Positions 27,165 to 35,949 of a stretch of DNA of 64,000 bases are shown piece by piece. The notes beneath the pieces were generated by a model. That model ran no database searches. It saw only the letters and a program-made list of their open reading frames with translations, and was not told where the DNA came from. Every line of letters begins with the position of its first letter. Position 1 is the first letter of the stretch. The DNA is from Hymenobacter sediminicola. GTDB lineage: Bacteria > Bacteroidota > Bacteroidia > Cytophagales > Hymenobacteraceae. A program made the position numbers and the translations under genes. The stretch lies in NCBI RefSeq assembly GCF_014250515.1, contig NZ_CP060202.1:2973001-3037000 (forward strand), given 5' to 3'.

Positions 27165-27356
27165 TTAAGCGCGACGTACTTTAACGGCGCTCAGGCCCTT
27201 ACGGCCTTCTTCTACTTCGAACTCAACCTTGTCGTTGTCGCGGATTTCGTCGATGAGGCCCGTTACGTGAACGAAAACGTCCTGACCGGTAGCACTGTTG
27301 TTGATGAAACCAAAGCCTTTGGTCTCATTGAAGAATTTTACGGTTCCTGTCTGCAT
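27165..27356 (-). CDS. Cold shock protein, CspA family
   Basis: A 63-residue single OB-fold nucleic-acid-binding protein. RNP1 (KGFGFI) and RNP2 (VFVHV) motifs are intact, and the C-terminus KGLSAVKVRRA is typical for Bacteroidota Csp proteins. It should melt RNA structure during cold or general growth. A strong terminator follows at 27105-27140. The long upstream region suggests a structured 5' leader. Confidence 0.96.
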   Translation of the reverse strand: MQTGTVKFFNETKGFGFINNSATGQDVFVHVTGLIDEIRDNDKVEFEVEEGRKGLSAVKVRRA

Positions 27357-27875
27357 GATTGCTAGGAAAAAAGTGAAAACGAAGCAACTGGCAGCGAAAC
27401 TCTACTATTATTCAAAATACGTGAATCAATGGTAGTGACACGAGGCAACTTGCCTTTAATGATGTAAACGTACGGCTTATTTTCCGTTTGCCGCACATAT
27501 AGAGCAACTTTCGGATATAAGATGTGATTTACGTGGACCTAACGGACACGCTACCCATTAGGTTCAGTTTGTGTGCAAACATACCCTTAGTAGCTTTTAT
27601 GCTCCTGCTCAGCGTCAGGCTGGCTGGGTCTAACTTATGTATAGGCAGTTCCTACTTAGCTTTTCTTCCACGCCTCAATACTGACGCAGACTCTACCTGC
27701 TAGCCTATTTCACGGCCACCAACTCCGGAATGCACAACGGCACAAACGACTATAGAGTAGAAAACAATCGATTAGACTTCAAAAGTGCTAGCAAACACCT
27801 TGGTCGGCCTTGTCTTGATTCGCTACGTATGCATCTACCGTTGTGAAGTTTTGGTGCCTGCAACAGACGTTTCCT
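27357..27875. other. AT-richer intergenic region, probable cspA leader
   Basis: This 519-bp divergent spacer holds no supported gene. On the minus strand a TATTTTG box lies at about 27414-27420 and a GGCAAGTTGCC palindrome near 27450, within the likely cspA promoter/leader. A long leader would suit the temperature-responsive RNA control known for csp genes, but I cannot demonstrate the fold. Nothing clear is seen in 27540-27875. Confidence 0.45.
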
Positions 27876-28460
27876 ATGAAAAAGCTCCTGCTATTTCTCC
27901 CGCCGCTACTGGCTGGCTGTGGCTCCTGCGAAGAGGTCTTGCTCACCCCGGATGAGCGGGCGTGGTTTACTGTTTATCAGAAAGCCAGTACGGTCACCTT
28001 CCGAAGCAACCGAGGCCACACCGTTACGGCGGGAGTGCAGCCGCTCAAGGAATGGCATCAGAATACGGACTGCAACCAACTGGAGTCAGGAAAATATCAG
28101 CCCATTTTCACGCAACTGGGCCTGACTCCATCCGAGAAATACAACGACTCAAATCCGTCTTTTACGGTAAATATCCGCAAGCACAATCCGGAAAAGCCTG
28201 GCTACATGACCTTTGACATGGCTGGGCTGCAATGCGGTACTGCCTCCCAGGCAGGCGTGCCTACTGCCAAATGGCAGCAGCAAGCCTGTACGCTGTCTAC
28301 TACCGGCAAAACATATCCGGCGGCTTATGCTTTTCGCAGGGACCAGAACTGCACCAGCTACTCCAATGCGCGGCTACAGGCCTTCTATTGGGACAAGCAG
28401 GATGGCCTTATCCGGTACGAGCTGACCGATGGCGAGATTTTCGAGCTGGCGGCCAAGTAG
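27876..28460 (+). CDS. Predicted lipoprotein of unknown function
   Basis: A 194-residue exported protein. The signal MKKLLLFLPPLLAGCG has a lipobox Cys near residue 16, giving a probable lipid anchor. The mature part is rich in Cys (at least four more, for example NTDCNQ, LQCGT, QQACT, QNCTSY), which may form disulfides in the periplasm. No known domain is recognised. The ATG at 27876 begins the signal; an in-frame ATG 11 codons upstream adds non-signal residues. Confidence 0.65.
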   Translation: MKKLLLFLPPLLAGCGSCEEVLLTPDERAWFTVYQKASTVTFRSNRGHTVTAGVQPLKEWHQNTDCNQLESGKYQPIFTQLGLTPSEKYNDSNPSFTVNIRKHNPEKPGYMTFDMAGLQCGTASQAGVPTAKWQQQACTLSTTGKTYPAAYAFRRDQNCTSYSNARLQAFYWDKQDGLIRYELTDGEIFELAAK

Positions 28461-28543
28461 TTTCTGAACCAAGCGGACATAGCAATCCGGCAATTCGACT
28501 CATCCAGCATCACTCCTACCCTTCTTAACTACACCACTCCCGA

Positions 28544-29491
28544 ATGGCTTCACCCACCGCTGAACATAGCTCCGAAACACTCCCCAAGGGTTCTTCCATC
28601 CTCGCGCCAATTGTGCTGGCAGGCGCAACCGGGGCGCTGGGGCTGCTGATTGCTCATCATCTGCGCCGCCGCGGCGTATCAGTGCGGGCGCTGGTTAGGC
28701 CTGAATCCAGCCACAAAGCGGAGGCTGAATCGTTGCGGAAGCAGGGCGTGGAGGTGGTAGCCGTAGACTATAGCAGCGTTGCGGACCTTACGAAAGCCTG
28801 CCAGGGCGCTACCTGTATCATCTCAGCCTTATCGGGGCTGCGCGATATTATTGTGGATACGCAAACGCGGCTATTGGAAGCAGCGGTAGCAGCCGGAGTA
28901 CCGCGCTTTATTCCGTCAGACTTCTCCGCCGATTTCACCACGCTGCCAGAAGGCTCCAACCGCAACTTCGACCTGCGCCGGGAGTTTCAGCGCCGGCTTG
29001 ATACGGCACCAATCCGGGCCACGTCTATTCTCAACGGCATGTTCATGGACTTGCTGAAAGGCCAAGCGCCGCTGGTACAGCCAGGTATCGGCCGCATCGT
29101 ATACTGGGGCGACGCCGACCAGCCCCTGGACTTCACCACGATGGTAGATACGGCCGATTTTACTGCCGCCGCTGCCCTTGATGATACCACGCCTCGTTAC
29201 CTGCGTGTAGCTGGCCAAGTAGCCAGCATCCGGGGAGTGCAAGCGGCAGCCAGCCAGGCGCTGGGCCAACCCTTCAAGCTGTTGCGAGTGGGAAGTGTGG
29301 GCGTACTCGCCACCATGATTAAAGTAACCCGCACACTCATGCCCGCCCCGAACGACGTATTTCCGCCGTGGCAGGGTATGCAATACATGCACAACATGCT
29401 CAGCGGCCAGGCCAAGCTGCATCCGCTGGATACGGCTCGCTACCCCGATATCCGCTACACCCAGATACGGGAACTGCTGGCGGAGAAATAG
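28544..29491 (+). CDS. NmrA-like NAD(P)-binding protein
   Basis: A 315-residue atypical short-chain dehydrogenase. The dinucleotide motif GATGALGLLIAHHLRRRG is near residues 28-45, followed by VRALVRPES, which suits NADP(H) binding. The middle RFIPSDFSADF and NGMFMDLL resemble isoflavone-reductase/NmrA proteins. These can be redox sensors or reductases of small molecules; the substrate is unknown here. A short hydrophilic N-terminal extension of about 20 residues precedes the fold. Confidence 0.82.
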   Translation: MASPTAEHSSETLPKGSSILAPIVLAGATGALGLLIAHHLRRRGVSVRALVRPESSHKAEAESLRKQGVEVVAVDYSSVADLTKACQGATCIISALSGLRDIIVDTQTRLLEAAVAAGVPRFIPSDFSADFTTLPEGSNRNFDLRREFQRRLDTAPIRATSILNGMFMDLLKGQAPLVQPGIGRIVYWGDADQPLDFTTMVDTADFTAAAALDDTTPRYLRVAGQVASIRGVQAAASQALGQPFKLLRVGSVGVLATMIKVTRTLMPAPNDVFPPWQGMQYMHNMLSGQAKLHPLDTARYPDIRYTQIRELLAEK

Positions 29492-29524
29492 TCGGGCTGG
29501 TGCTGATGGGTACTGGAGGGTGAC

Positions 29525-30718
29525 TTATAGGTATGAGAGCCACCAGTAGTTGTGTTGCTGCCTATACTTCTGGTACCAGCGGCAGGGCCAGTACAGCACC
29601 AATACCAGCCCTACCCACACGGCATAGGTGCGCCACAGACTGGGGTGGTAGGCTAAGGGCCAGGTAGGCGGCGCACTAAAGCCCAGGTTGTGGGCCTGCC
29701 CGAAAGCCAGCCGGGTCCAGACCCAGGCTGATGTGCTGATAAGCAGCAGATGCAGTAGATAGTAGAAGAACGGCACCTGCCCGAACGTGCGCAGCCAGCG
29801 GCTCAGGCGGCTGGTGAGCTGCTCGGCGCTGCTCAATACCAGCAGCGCTACTCCCAAGGTGAGGCACACAAACAGCAAAGAAGGCGGGTATTTGCTCACG
29901 TTCAGAAACGACAACACCGTATACAGTTCCCCGCGGGGCTGTACGCTCCACGGGGCTAGGTCGCCGTACCAGTTGGTAGCTCGCAGTGCCCCAAATAGCA
30001 CCAGCAGGCTCCCTCCTACCCGGCGCAGCAGCTGGGTCCGCTGGGGTAGCGGCAGCGCAAACCATGGCCCAACCACATAGCCGGCCAGCATCACTCCCAG
30101 CCACGGGCCCAGCGAATAGGCCACCAGAAACGGTGGTAGCGGTGGCAGCGGCAGCAAAAACGGATTGTTGTGCAGCAGAGCCCAGCCGACGTTTTCGGGC
30201 GTAACGGGCTGAATGAACGGCAGCGCATCGTGGCCGGCTATGATGAGGAGTGCCAGGACCGCCAGCACCGTGCGAGGCAGCCACAGCAGTCCGGCCAGCA
30301 GCACCATGCTCCAGCCAATCACCCAGATTACCTGAATCAGCAGCATGTTGTAGTTCCACTGCAGAAGGTAACTGATAACCAGCACCTCCAGCACTACCAG
30401 CCACAGGCCTCGCGTAAGCAGAAAGCGGCTGGTACGGCGCCGGCTGCCCTGTTTCTGCTGATAGAGCCAAATGCTGACGCCTGAGAGAAACACGAAAGTA
30501 GGCGCGCAGAAATGCGTAATCCAGCGAGTGAAGAATAAGAGCCCGGTCGTGTGGGCCATGTCCTCGGGGCGGATGGATGTGGGGCTCCACAGCTCGCGCA
30601 CGTGGTCGAGGGCCATAATGACCATCACCAGGCCGCGCACTACATCAACGGCCTGAACGCGGGCAATAGAAGCCCTGCCCGGCGCGGGCACGGCGGCTGA
30701 AGCTAAGGCAGACTGCAT
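29525..30718 (-). CDS. DUF1624 / heparan-alpha-glucosaminide N-acetyltransferase-like membrane protein
   Basis: A 397-residue polytopic inner-membrane protein with about ten hydrophobic segments. The N-terminal motif RVQAVDVVRGLVMVIMALDHVREL (shown: VDVVRGLVMVIMALDHV) with the conserved Arg-Gly and Asp-His is the hallmark of DUF1624/YeiB-like acyltransferases, followed by FFTRWITHFCAPTFVFLSG. It may acetylate an extracytoplasmic sugar, by analogy with HGSNAT; that is inference. The ATG at 30718 gives a normal N-terminus, while an in-frame start at 30799 adds unrelated residues. Confidence 0.85.
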   Translation of the reverse strand: MQSALASAAVPAPGRASIARVQAVDVVRGLVMVIMALDHVRELWSPTSIRPEDMAHTTGLLFFTRWITHFCAPTFVFLSGVSIWLYQQKQGSRRRTSRFLLTRGLWLVVLEVLVISYLLQWNYNMLLIQVIWVIGWSMVLLAGLLWLPRTVLAVLALLIIAGHDALPFIQPVTPENVGWALLHNNPFLLPLPPLPPFLVAYSLGPWLGVMLAGYVVGPWFALPLPQRTQLLRRVGGSLLVLFGALRATNWYGDLAPWSVQPRGELYTVLSFLNVSKYPPSLLFVCLTLGVALLVLSSAEQLTSRLSRWLRTFGQVPFFYYLLHLLLISTSAWVWTRLAFGQAHNLGFSAPPTWPLAYHPSLWRTYAVWVGLVLVLYWPCRWYQKYRQQHNYWWLSYL

Positions 30719-30905
30719 AGCACAAGCAGATTGAGTGGAAGAAGCAACCCAAAGTAGCGTATTCGCCGCGTAAGATTGCGCTGCCACTCTGCACGACATT
30801 GCCCCAGAAAACGTGCGGATTCAGCGCGTTTGCGCCGAGCTGCAGCCCGAGCTTGAGTATTCCGCAGCGGCCGCCCTAAGCTGATACCTTTAGAATCGCC
30901 GGTTT

Positions 30906-30922
30906 GCAGGTCAAGTTGACCT
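30906..30922. repeat. Short inverted repeat CAGGTCAA-N-TTGACCTG
   Basis: Two 8-base arms around a single central base form a perfect dyad in the spacer upstream of the DUF1624-like gene, about 190 bases from its start. It could be a transcription-factor site; no regulator is adjacent. Confidence 0.4.
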
Positions 30923-30961
30923 GGGTTGAGCTTAGGATATGGCAGAAATAAGCCGTAGAAG

Positions 30962-31192
30962 CCATTACGTTTGAGCAATGTCACCCACGGAACAGGCAAT
31001 GTCAAGTGCGCAACGGCTTCTGTCCGGCGCGCAATGGCCTCTGCCAGATACACAATCGGTAATATCACTCGCGCAATGAGCAGTGTCAGGTACACAATAG
31101 GCGCTGACACCCGCGCAACAGGGTTGGACGCCCGCGTTATGGCGTTAGATAGTCTCGTAACAGGCCGTGACTGGTGCGCTACGGTTTCTGCC
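30962..31192. repeat. Degenerate 21-bp tandem repeat array, 11 units
   Basis: Eleven consecutive 21-base units can be laid under one another without gaps. Examples are ACTCGCGCAATGAGCAGTGTC and ACCCGCGCAACAGGGTTGGAC; the most constant part is GCGCAAYGG in the middle and TGYC/TGAC at the end. The period equals two DNA helical turns and seven codons. Open frames run through it on both strands (plus from 30971 with a TTG start; minus from 31110), each giving heptad-like repeats, but neither has other protein character. It sits in the 699-bp spacer 30719-31417. Confidence 0.8.
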
Positions 31193-31240
31193 GAGGCTGT
31201 GCGAGGCTGACGCTTTGGAGCAGCCGACTAAAACGAAAGT

Positions 31241-31264
31241 GCCGCCCCAGTTTCCCAGGGCGGC
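31241..31264 (-). terminator. Possible terminator hairpin
   Basis: GCCGCCC (31241-31247) pairs with GGGCGGC (31258-31264). Read on the minus strand it is followed by a T-rich ACTTTCGTTTTAG, suitable for ending transcripts of the NAD(P)-binding gene at 31418-32146, although the REP-like repeat lies between them. Confidence 0.5.
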
Positions 31265-31313
31265 GCAGTATCGGTTTGCCGCTGGCGCGGTAGTAATGGG
31301 CTAACAAGAGCCC

Positions 31314-31392
31314 GTCATGCTGAGCCTGCCGAAGCATCTCTACAGCTTCGTTGAGTCGTTTGGTAGAGATACTTCGGTAAGCTCAGCATGAC
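31314..31392. repeat. REP-like inverted repeat
   Basis: Two 30-base arms (31314-31343 and 31363-31392) are inverted copies with 27 of 30 positions equal; the three differences are all transitions that G-U pairing would tolerate in RNA. The arm begins GTCATGCTGAGC and contains CCGAAG. Partial copies are at 13373-13394 and, weaker, 51583-51600. The layout resembles bacterial REP elements. No transposase is near. Confidence 0.75.
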
Positions 31393-31417
31393 AGGCTTAG
31401 TTATTTCCGCCAGGCGG

Positions 31418-32146
31418 TTACTTCAGCTTGATGCCTTGGTCGGCCATGGCCTGCTCGGTTTTGGCGTGGTTGGCCAAAAACTCCTTATGCTGCTCTTCGG
31501 TGCGCTCGGTGCCGAGGCTGGCTAGGTTCTCGCGCAGCTTATCGGCCGGCATATCGGCGCCGTAGGATGGCGTGCCAGGCTGCTGCCGCCACGACTGATG
31601 CAGGGTGCCGGCGTCTACGGCGTCGAAGCCCAGCTCATCCACCATCTGCATTACTTTCTGCTTGGCGGCGGCATCGTCGGAGGCTACGGGCAGGCTGATG
31701 CGGCCGGGCGTGCCGGCGGGCTGGCCCTTCTCCACGATGTGGTGGGCGTAGATGTTGTTGAACACCTTCACCACCGGGCGGCCCAGGTGCTGCTGCACCC
31801 ACTCACTCTCGGTGAGGCTGCCGGTTTCCAGCTCCTCAATCCGGCCGTCGCGCAACATGGGGTAGTAGTTACTGGTGTCGATGATGGGCGTTTCGCGGGG
31901 CACGCTGGCCAGCAGATCCTTGGGCAGGTCGGGAATGTTCTTGAGCGGGATGGTCACCACCACGAGGTCGGTGCCGTGCTGGGCGGCTTCCTCGGCCGTC
32001 ACGGCCTGGGCGCCCGTTTTCTGCTCCACGTATTTGAGGGTTTCCGGCCCGCGGGAGTTTGCAATGTATACCGAGTGGCCGAGGTCCGTAAGCCGCACGG
32101 CGAGGGCGCTGCCGATGTGGCCGGCGCCGATGATTCCGATGTTCAT
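31418..32146 (-). CDS. NADPH-dependent F420 reductase-like NAD(P)-binding protein
   Basis: A 242-residue cytoplasmic protein. The N-terminal Rossmann motif GIIGAGHIGSALAVRL (residues 3-18) followed by ANSRGPETL matches the F420-dependent NADP reductase/YggA-like group, and FNNIYAHHIVEKGQP is a second conserved segment. In organisms without F420, such proteins act as oxidoreductases of unknown substrate. The ATG at 32146 starts the fold directly. An AACGCCGCC/GGCGGCGTT hairpin lies in its leader at 32247-32276. Confidence 0.8.
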   Translation of the reverse strand: MNIGIIGAGHIGSALAVRLTDLGHSVYIANSRGPETLKYVEQKTGAQAVTAEEAAQHGTDLVVVTIPLKNIPDLPKDLLASVPRETPIIDTSNYYPMLRDGRIEELETGSLTESEWVQQHLGRPVVKVFNNIYAHHIVEKGQPAGTPGRISLPVASDDAAAKQKVMQMVDELGFDAVDAGTLHQSWRQQPGTPSYGADMPADKLRENLASLGTERTEEQHKEFLANHAKTEQAMADQGIKLK

Positions 32147-32394
32147 AGGTTGTGTAGTTATGGTTCGTGCGCCGGTGATGTGCCGGTGCAGGGAGGTAAA
32201 CAGCGGAGGCGGGCATTTTGCTTTTTCTGGAGGCGTCAGAACGAGCAACGCCGCCGGAGCTTCCTCGGGCGGCGTTGTCATTAAGTTGCCATCAGCTAAA
32301 TCACGGAGCCGTTAGTAATACAATCATCAGATATATCTACGGCTAGCGTCTGTAATGTCGAATTCGTATGGGTTTTCTTGATTGTATATCACCG

Positions 32395-32670
32395 TTACAG
32401 TAGCTTCTTTTGGGTAGGTATAGCAAATTCTACCCCATGCACAGATTCGGCTTCAATTGTCTTTCCGTCCTGAGTTATAAATCGGATAATAGGGCGCACA
32501 GTCGTTACCCACCTCCATTTTATCTTATTGCGCACCACCACACCTTGCACACACACACCAAGTTTCTGCATCCTGTCACAGTGGCGCTTAGCACTTATGT
32601 AGGCGGAGACTAGAATTTCGGCCATTACGCCGAAAGTAAAAACTGAGAAGGCATTAAACACAAAGCCCAT
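32395..32670 (-). CDS. Small membrane protein, DUF3592-like, perhaps shortened
   Basis: A 91-residue protein with one N-terminal membrane helix (FVFNAFSVFTFGVMAEILV) and a short beta segment with GVCVQGVVVRNKIKWRW and VRPIIRFITQDGKTIEAES, the kind of core found in DUF3592 proteins. Those are usually longer and often have a second C-terminal helix, absent here, so the gene may be truncated. It starts 33 bases from the hutU remnant. Confidence is limited by its size. Confidence 0.5.
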   Translation of the reverse strand: MGFVFNAFSVFTFGVMAEILVSAYISAKRHCDRMQKLGVCVQGVVVRNKIKWRWVTTVRPIIRFITQDGKTIEAESVHGVEFAIPTQKKLL

Positions 32671-32702
32671 ACGTCCAAACTTATTACACTGATTGTTTAG
32701 TG

Positions 32703-32831
32703 CCCGGAATCTTCACGCCGAGCTTCTCGGCTACCTGCTGGCCAGCTCATAGCCGGCGTCGGCGTGGCGGAAGACGCCCATACCGGAGTCGGTGGTGAGC
32801 ACGCGGCGCAGGCGCTCGACTTTTTCGGGGA
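32703..32831 (-). pseudogene. Decayed copy of the hutU 3' end
   Basis: This stretch of about 129 bases aligns with 33903-34032, the last codons of hutU, at roughly nine in ten bases by eye. It has a one-base deletion (CTGGCCAG against CTGGGCCAG), which shifts the frame, and no start codon or stop in register. It has the same orientation as hutU, and a complete lipoprotein gene lies between the two copies. Confidence 0.85.
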
Positions 32832-32855
32832 TTAGCAACCCTTCAAAGATGGCCG

Positions 32856-33836
32856 TTAAGGAATATCCTTCCGCAAGAAGTAGAGCAGATTAACTCTCAT
32901 GGGCTCAACCCTCAGATTCCGGCTGCCATCCGATTGAAACAGACAGCTTCCTTGCCACCGGTATACATTGTATGGTTCATCTTTTTCGTAGGCTCCTGCT
33001 TGAAAATTGCTCCAAGTGCCACTTAGAAAAAACTTACCGTAATGGTTCCCATCCCGGGTTTTGATAAAAAAGCCGTTTTCCTTACCCGTTAATACATACC
33101 GCTTTTGGTAGCCGGTGGCGGGAGCCTCATCGAAATCGAATACTACTGAGGGAGAGTAGTGCAGATTGATGATAGGAATTATTCCTCCTTTTCCACCCGC
33201 AATGAATACGGTGGGCTGCGAGTTGTTCGGGCCCGGCTCCAGCCATACGTCGCATACCGTGGTGTCCCGGCTAGTACGCGCAGTGGATAGGTTTATTCCG
33301 TAGCTGTCGGGAATCTTAACGTCTCTTTCCTGGTAGCGGTAATCCATTACTATTTCCACAGGACTGCCAATATCCGCCCGTAAGGAATCATCTACATAAA
33401 TGTGACCTAGCTCTTCGTCATTGATTAGACCCAGATGGTAATACAAATGCTTACTGAGCGTGGTATTCGGCTTTGCTCGGCGGAGCGGAATGGTAACTGC
33501 CAGAACCGGCTGGTTAACTTCAACCTTCTGTCGCGCCGGCAGATAGCCGGGGGCCTGCGCTGCTACTCCCACAACACGGGCTTGTAGCAGGGAAGCCTTT
33601 ACCAGCCCGGTAGCCGGCGTCACGGCCTGAATCAGGGAGTCACCATCGGCGGTGCCCCTGTGCGGTCCATCGTAAATGCCCACAATCAGTACTTCGGCAC
33701 CCTGAATTGGCTTGCCGGTAGCAGCATCTACCACCCGAATTTCTACTGCTACATCCCGGATACTTTCCCGGCGGAACTCGCACCCAGATAGAAGGCCGAT
33801 GAAGAAAATAAGCAGAGCTGTTTGTAATAACCGCAT
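32856..33836 (-). CDS. Lipoprotein with carboxypeptidase-regulatory-like domain
   Basis: A 326-residue predicted lipoprotein: [20 protein letters not shown] has a lipobox with Cys near residue 19. Residues about 28-115 form a beta-sandwich of the carboxypeptidase-regulatory type ([38 protein letters not shown]). The C-terminal 200 residues are beta-rich and unrecognised. It is bracketed by hutU and a broken copy of the hutU end, suggesting it arrived with a rearrangement. A terminator separates it from hutU, so it has its own promoter. Confidence 0.7.
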   Translation of the reverse strand: MRLLQTALLIFFIGLLSGCEFRRESIRDVAVEIRVVDAATGKPIQGAEVLIVGIYDGPHRGTADGDSLIQAVTPATGLVKASLLQARVVGVAAQAPGYLPARQKVEVNQPVLAVTIPLRRAKPNTTLSKHLYYHLGLINDEELGHIYVDDSLRADIGSPVEIVMDYRYQERDVKIPDSYGINLSTARTSRDTTVCDVWLEPGPNNSQPTVFIAGGKGGIIPIINLHYSPSVVFDFDEAPATGYQKRYVLTGKENGFFIKTRDGNHYGKFFLSGTWSNFQAGAYEKDEPYNVYRWQGSCLFQSDGSRNLRVEPMRVNLLYFLRKDIP

Positions 33837-33839
33837 AGA

Positions 33840-33873
33840 AAAAGCGCATTGAGATATACCTCAATGCGCTTTT
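33840..33873 (-). terminator. Terminator of hutU
   Basis: A perfect 14-bp stem AAAAGCGCATTGAG (33840-33853) pairs with 33860-33873 across six bases. On the minus strand it ends in a T-run and lies 20 bases past the hutU stop. Confidence 0.9.
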
Positions 33874-33892
33874 AGTCGATGAAGTAACCCTT

Positions 33893-35668
33893 CTACTCCC
33901 GTCCCGGAATCTTCACGCCGCGCTCCTCAGCAACTTGCTGGGCCAGCTCGTAGCCCGCATCAGCGTGGCGGAAGACGCCCATGCCGGGGTCGGTGGTGAG
34001 CACGCGGCGCAGGCGCTCGGCTTTTTCGGGGGTTCCTGTCGCTACGATGACCATGCCGGAGTGCGTGCTGTTGCCGATGCCCACGCCGCCGCCGTTGTGC
34101 AGGCTCACCCAGTCGGCACCGGAGGCGGTGTTGGCCAGGGCGTTGAGCAGGGGCCAATCGGCTACGGCGTCGGAGCCGTCCTTCATGCCCTCGGTTTCGC
34201 GGTTGGGCGAGGCCACAGAGCCGCAGTCGAGGTGGTCCCGGCCGATGACGATGGGGGCCGATACTTCGCCGCGGGCCACTAGGTCATTGATGACCAGGCC
34301 GAACTTTTCCCGCTCGCCGTAGCCCAGCCAGCACACGCGGGCGGGCAGGCCGATGAAGGGCACCTTGGCCTGGGCCTTCTCGATCCAGCGGGCCAGCATC
34401 TTGTTGTCAGGGAAGGTTTCGAGCAGGGCGCGGTCGATGCGCAGGATGTCCTGCGGGTCGCCGCTGAGGGCCGCCCAGCGGAAGGGGCCTTTGCCCTCGC
34501 AGAACAGCGGGCGGATGTAGCCGGGCACGAAGCCGGGGTACAGGAATTGCCCGTTTTCGTCGCGCACCTGCAGGCCGCCTTTTTCGGCCTGCCCGCGCAG
34601 GTTGTTGCCGTAGTCGAGGGCCACGGAGCCGGCGGCCTGCATGTCGATGATGGCCTGGCAGTGCTTCATGATGGAAGCCAGGGCCTGGCGCTTGAACTCC
34701 TCGGGGTTGTCCTTGCGCAGCTGCAATACGGCATCAATGTCGCCCTCTGGAATGTAGTCCATCAGGTCGTGGGCGGAGGTCTGGTCCGTCACGATGTCTA
34801 CTTTGTAACCCTGCTCCAATAGCTGGGGCAGTACGGTGGCGGCGTTGCCGGTGAGGCCGATGGACCAGCCCTTGCGGGCGGCTTTGTACTGCTCGCACAG
34901 TTCCAGAGCGTGGCTTAGGTCGCGGGCCTGCTCGTCGAGGTAGCCTTCGCGCACTTTCTGTTTCACCCGCTCATCAATGGGCTCAATCACTAGGCACACG
35001 CCGTCGTTCATGGTCACGGCCAGCGGCTGCGCGCCCGACATACCGCCGAGGCCGGCCGTCACAGTGACGGTGCCAGCCAACGTACCGTTGAAATGCTTGT
35101 CTCCTACCGCCGCGAAGGTTTCGTAGGTGCCCTGCAGGATGCCCTGGGTGGCAATGTAAATCCAGGAGCCGGCCGTCATTTGCCCGTACATCATCAGGCC
35201 CAGCTTATCCAGCTCATCAAAATACTCTTGGGTGCTCCAGGCCGGCACAATGTTGGAGTTGGCAATGAGCACGCGCGGGGCGTGGGCCCAGGTGCGCAGC
35301 ACGCCCACCGCCTTACCCGACTGCACCAGCATGGTTTCGTCGGCTTCCAGGTTTTTGAGGGTTTTGACGATGGTCTGGTACTCTTTCCAGTTGCGTGCGG
35401 CGCGGCCGGCGCCCCCATACACAATCAGCTCGTCGTACACGAGGCTCACCGCGGGGTCGAGGTTATTTTCCAGCATGCGCAGGGCCGCCTCGGCTTCCCA
35501 GGTTTTGCAGCGCAGCGTGGTGCCGTGCTGGGCACGTACCGTTTCCTCCGGCTTGTACTCATAGTACATGGGCCGCGTGGTGGGCTTGTCGGCGGCAGAT
35601 GACTGGCTGGTAGCTTCGAGGTTGAGTTCGGGCGTGTCGAGGGCGGAGGGCGGCATGAGGAAGGCCAT
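33893..35668 (-). CDS. hutU: Urocanate hydratase
   Basis: A 591-residue NAD-dependent enzyme of histidine degradation that turns urocanate into imidazolonepropionate. Family features are [33 protein letters not shown] (shown in part: [17 protein letters not shown]), [12 protein letters not shown], and near the C-terminus [19 protein letters not shown] and [20 protein letters not shown] codons at 35668 and 35656 are both possible; 35668 keeps the full N-terminus. The neighbouring hut genes are missing here apart from hutG 3.7 kb away, so the pathway is split. Confidence 0.96.
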   Translation of the reverse strand: MAFLMPPSALDTPELNLEATSQSSAADKPTTRPMYYEYKPEETVRAQHGTTLRCKTWEAEAALRMLENNLDPAVSLVYDELIVYGGAGRAARNWKEYQTIVKTLKNLEADETMLVQSGKAVGVLRTWAHAPRVLIANSNIVPAWSTQEYFDELDKLGLMMYGQMTAGSWIYIATQGILQGTYETFAAVGDKHFNGTLAGTVTVTAGLGGMSGAQPLAVTMNDGVCLVIEPIDERVKQKVREGYLDEQARDLSHALELCEQYKAARKGWSIGLTGNAATVLPQLLEQGYKVDIVTDQTSAHDLMDYIPEGDIDAVLQLRKDNPEEFKRQALASIMKHCQAIIDMQAAGSVALDYGNNLRGQAEKGGLQVRDENGQFLYPGFVPGYIRPLFCEGKGPFRWAALSGDPQDILRIDRALLETFPDNKMLARWIEKAQAKVPFIGLPARVCWLGYGEREKFGLVINDLVARGEVSAPIVIGRDHLDCGSVASPNRETEGMKDGSDAVADWPLLNALANTASGADWVSLHNGGGVGIGNSTHSGMVIVATGTPEKAERLRRVLTTDPGMGVFRHADAGYELAQQVAEERGVKIPGRE

Positions 35669-35885
35669 TTGGATGATAGGTGGAACGGCGAATATAGCGT
35701 TTTCGCCGCTTGACGGCACACAGTTTGGTGGAGCGACAATGGAAAAGGAGGCGCTTAAGAACCGACAATTCCTGCCTAGATAAACGTTGAGCTTAGGTAC
35801 TAGTCATCGAACAACTTCGCTCTGCTTTGCTAAATAGCAACAAGCCAATTCAATATTTTTTTACTATTTTTTATTATATAGTTTA

Positions 35886-35893
35886 TATTTTTG
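35886..35893 (+). promoter_or_regulatory. Possible -7 element of the haloperoxidase gene
   Basis: TATTTTTG fits TAnnTTTG and lies in a strongly AT-rich stretch (35850-35900), 57 bases before the start codon. A matching TTTG at -33 is not seen. Confidence 0.45.
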
Positions 35894-35949
35894 CCGATAT
35901 ATGCTCCGTCTTCTTCAGGCATCTACCCCTTAGCTACTACTCCTTTCTT

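Noticed and set aside
30703..31110. Minus-strand 135-codon frame across the 21-bp repeats
   Set aside because: It overlaps the start of the DUF1624-like gene and owes its heptad look to the DNA repeat; kept only as a remark in the repeat entry.
30962..31192. CRISPR-like array
   Set aside because: The 21-bp units are contiguous with no spacers and there are no cas genes.
31314..31392. Insertion sequence end
   Set aside because: No transposase or target duplication is present; a REP-like repeat explains the symmetry.
32703..32831. A second functional hutU
   Set aside because: Only the last 43 codons are present and the frame is broken by a one-base deletion.
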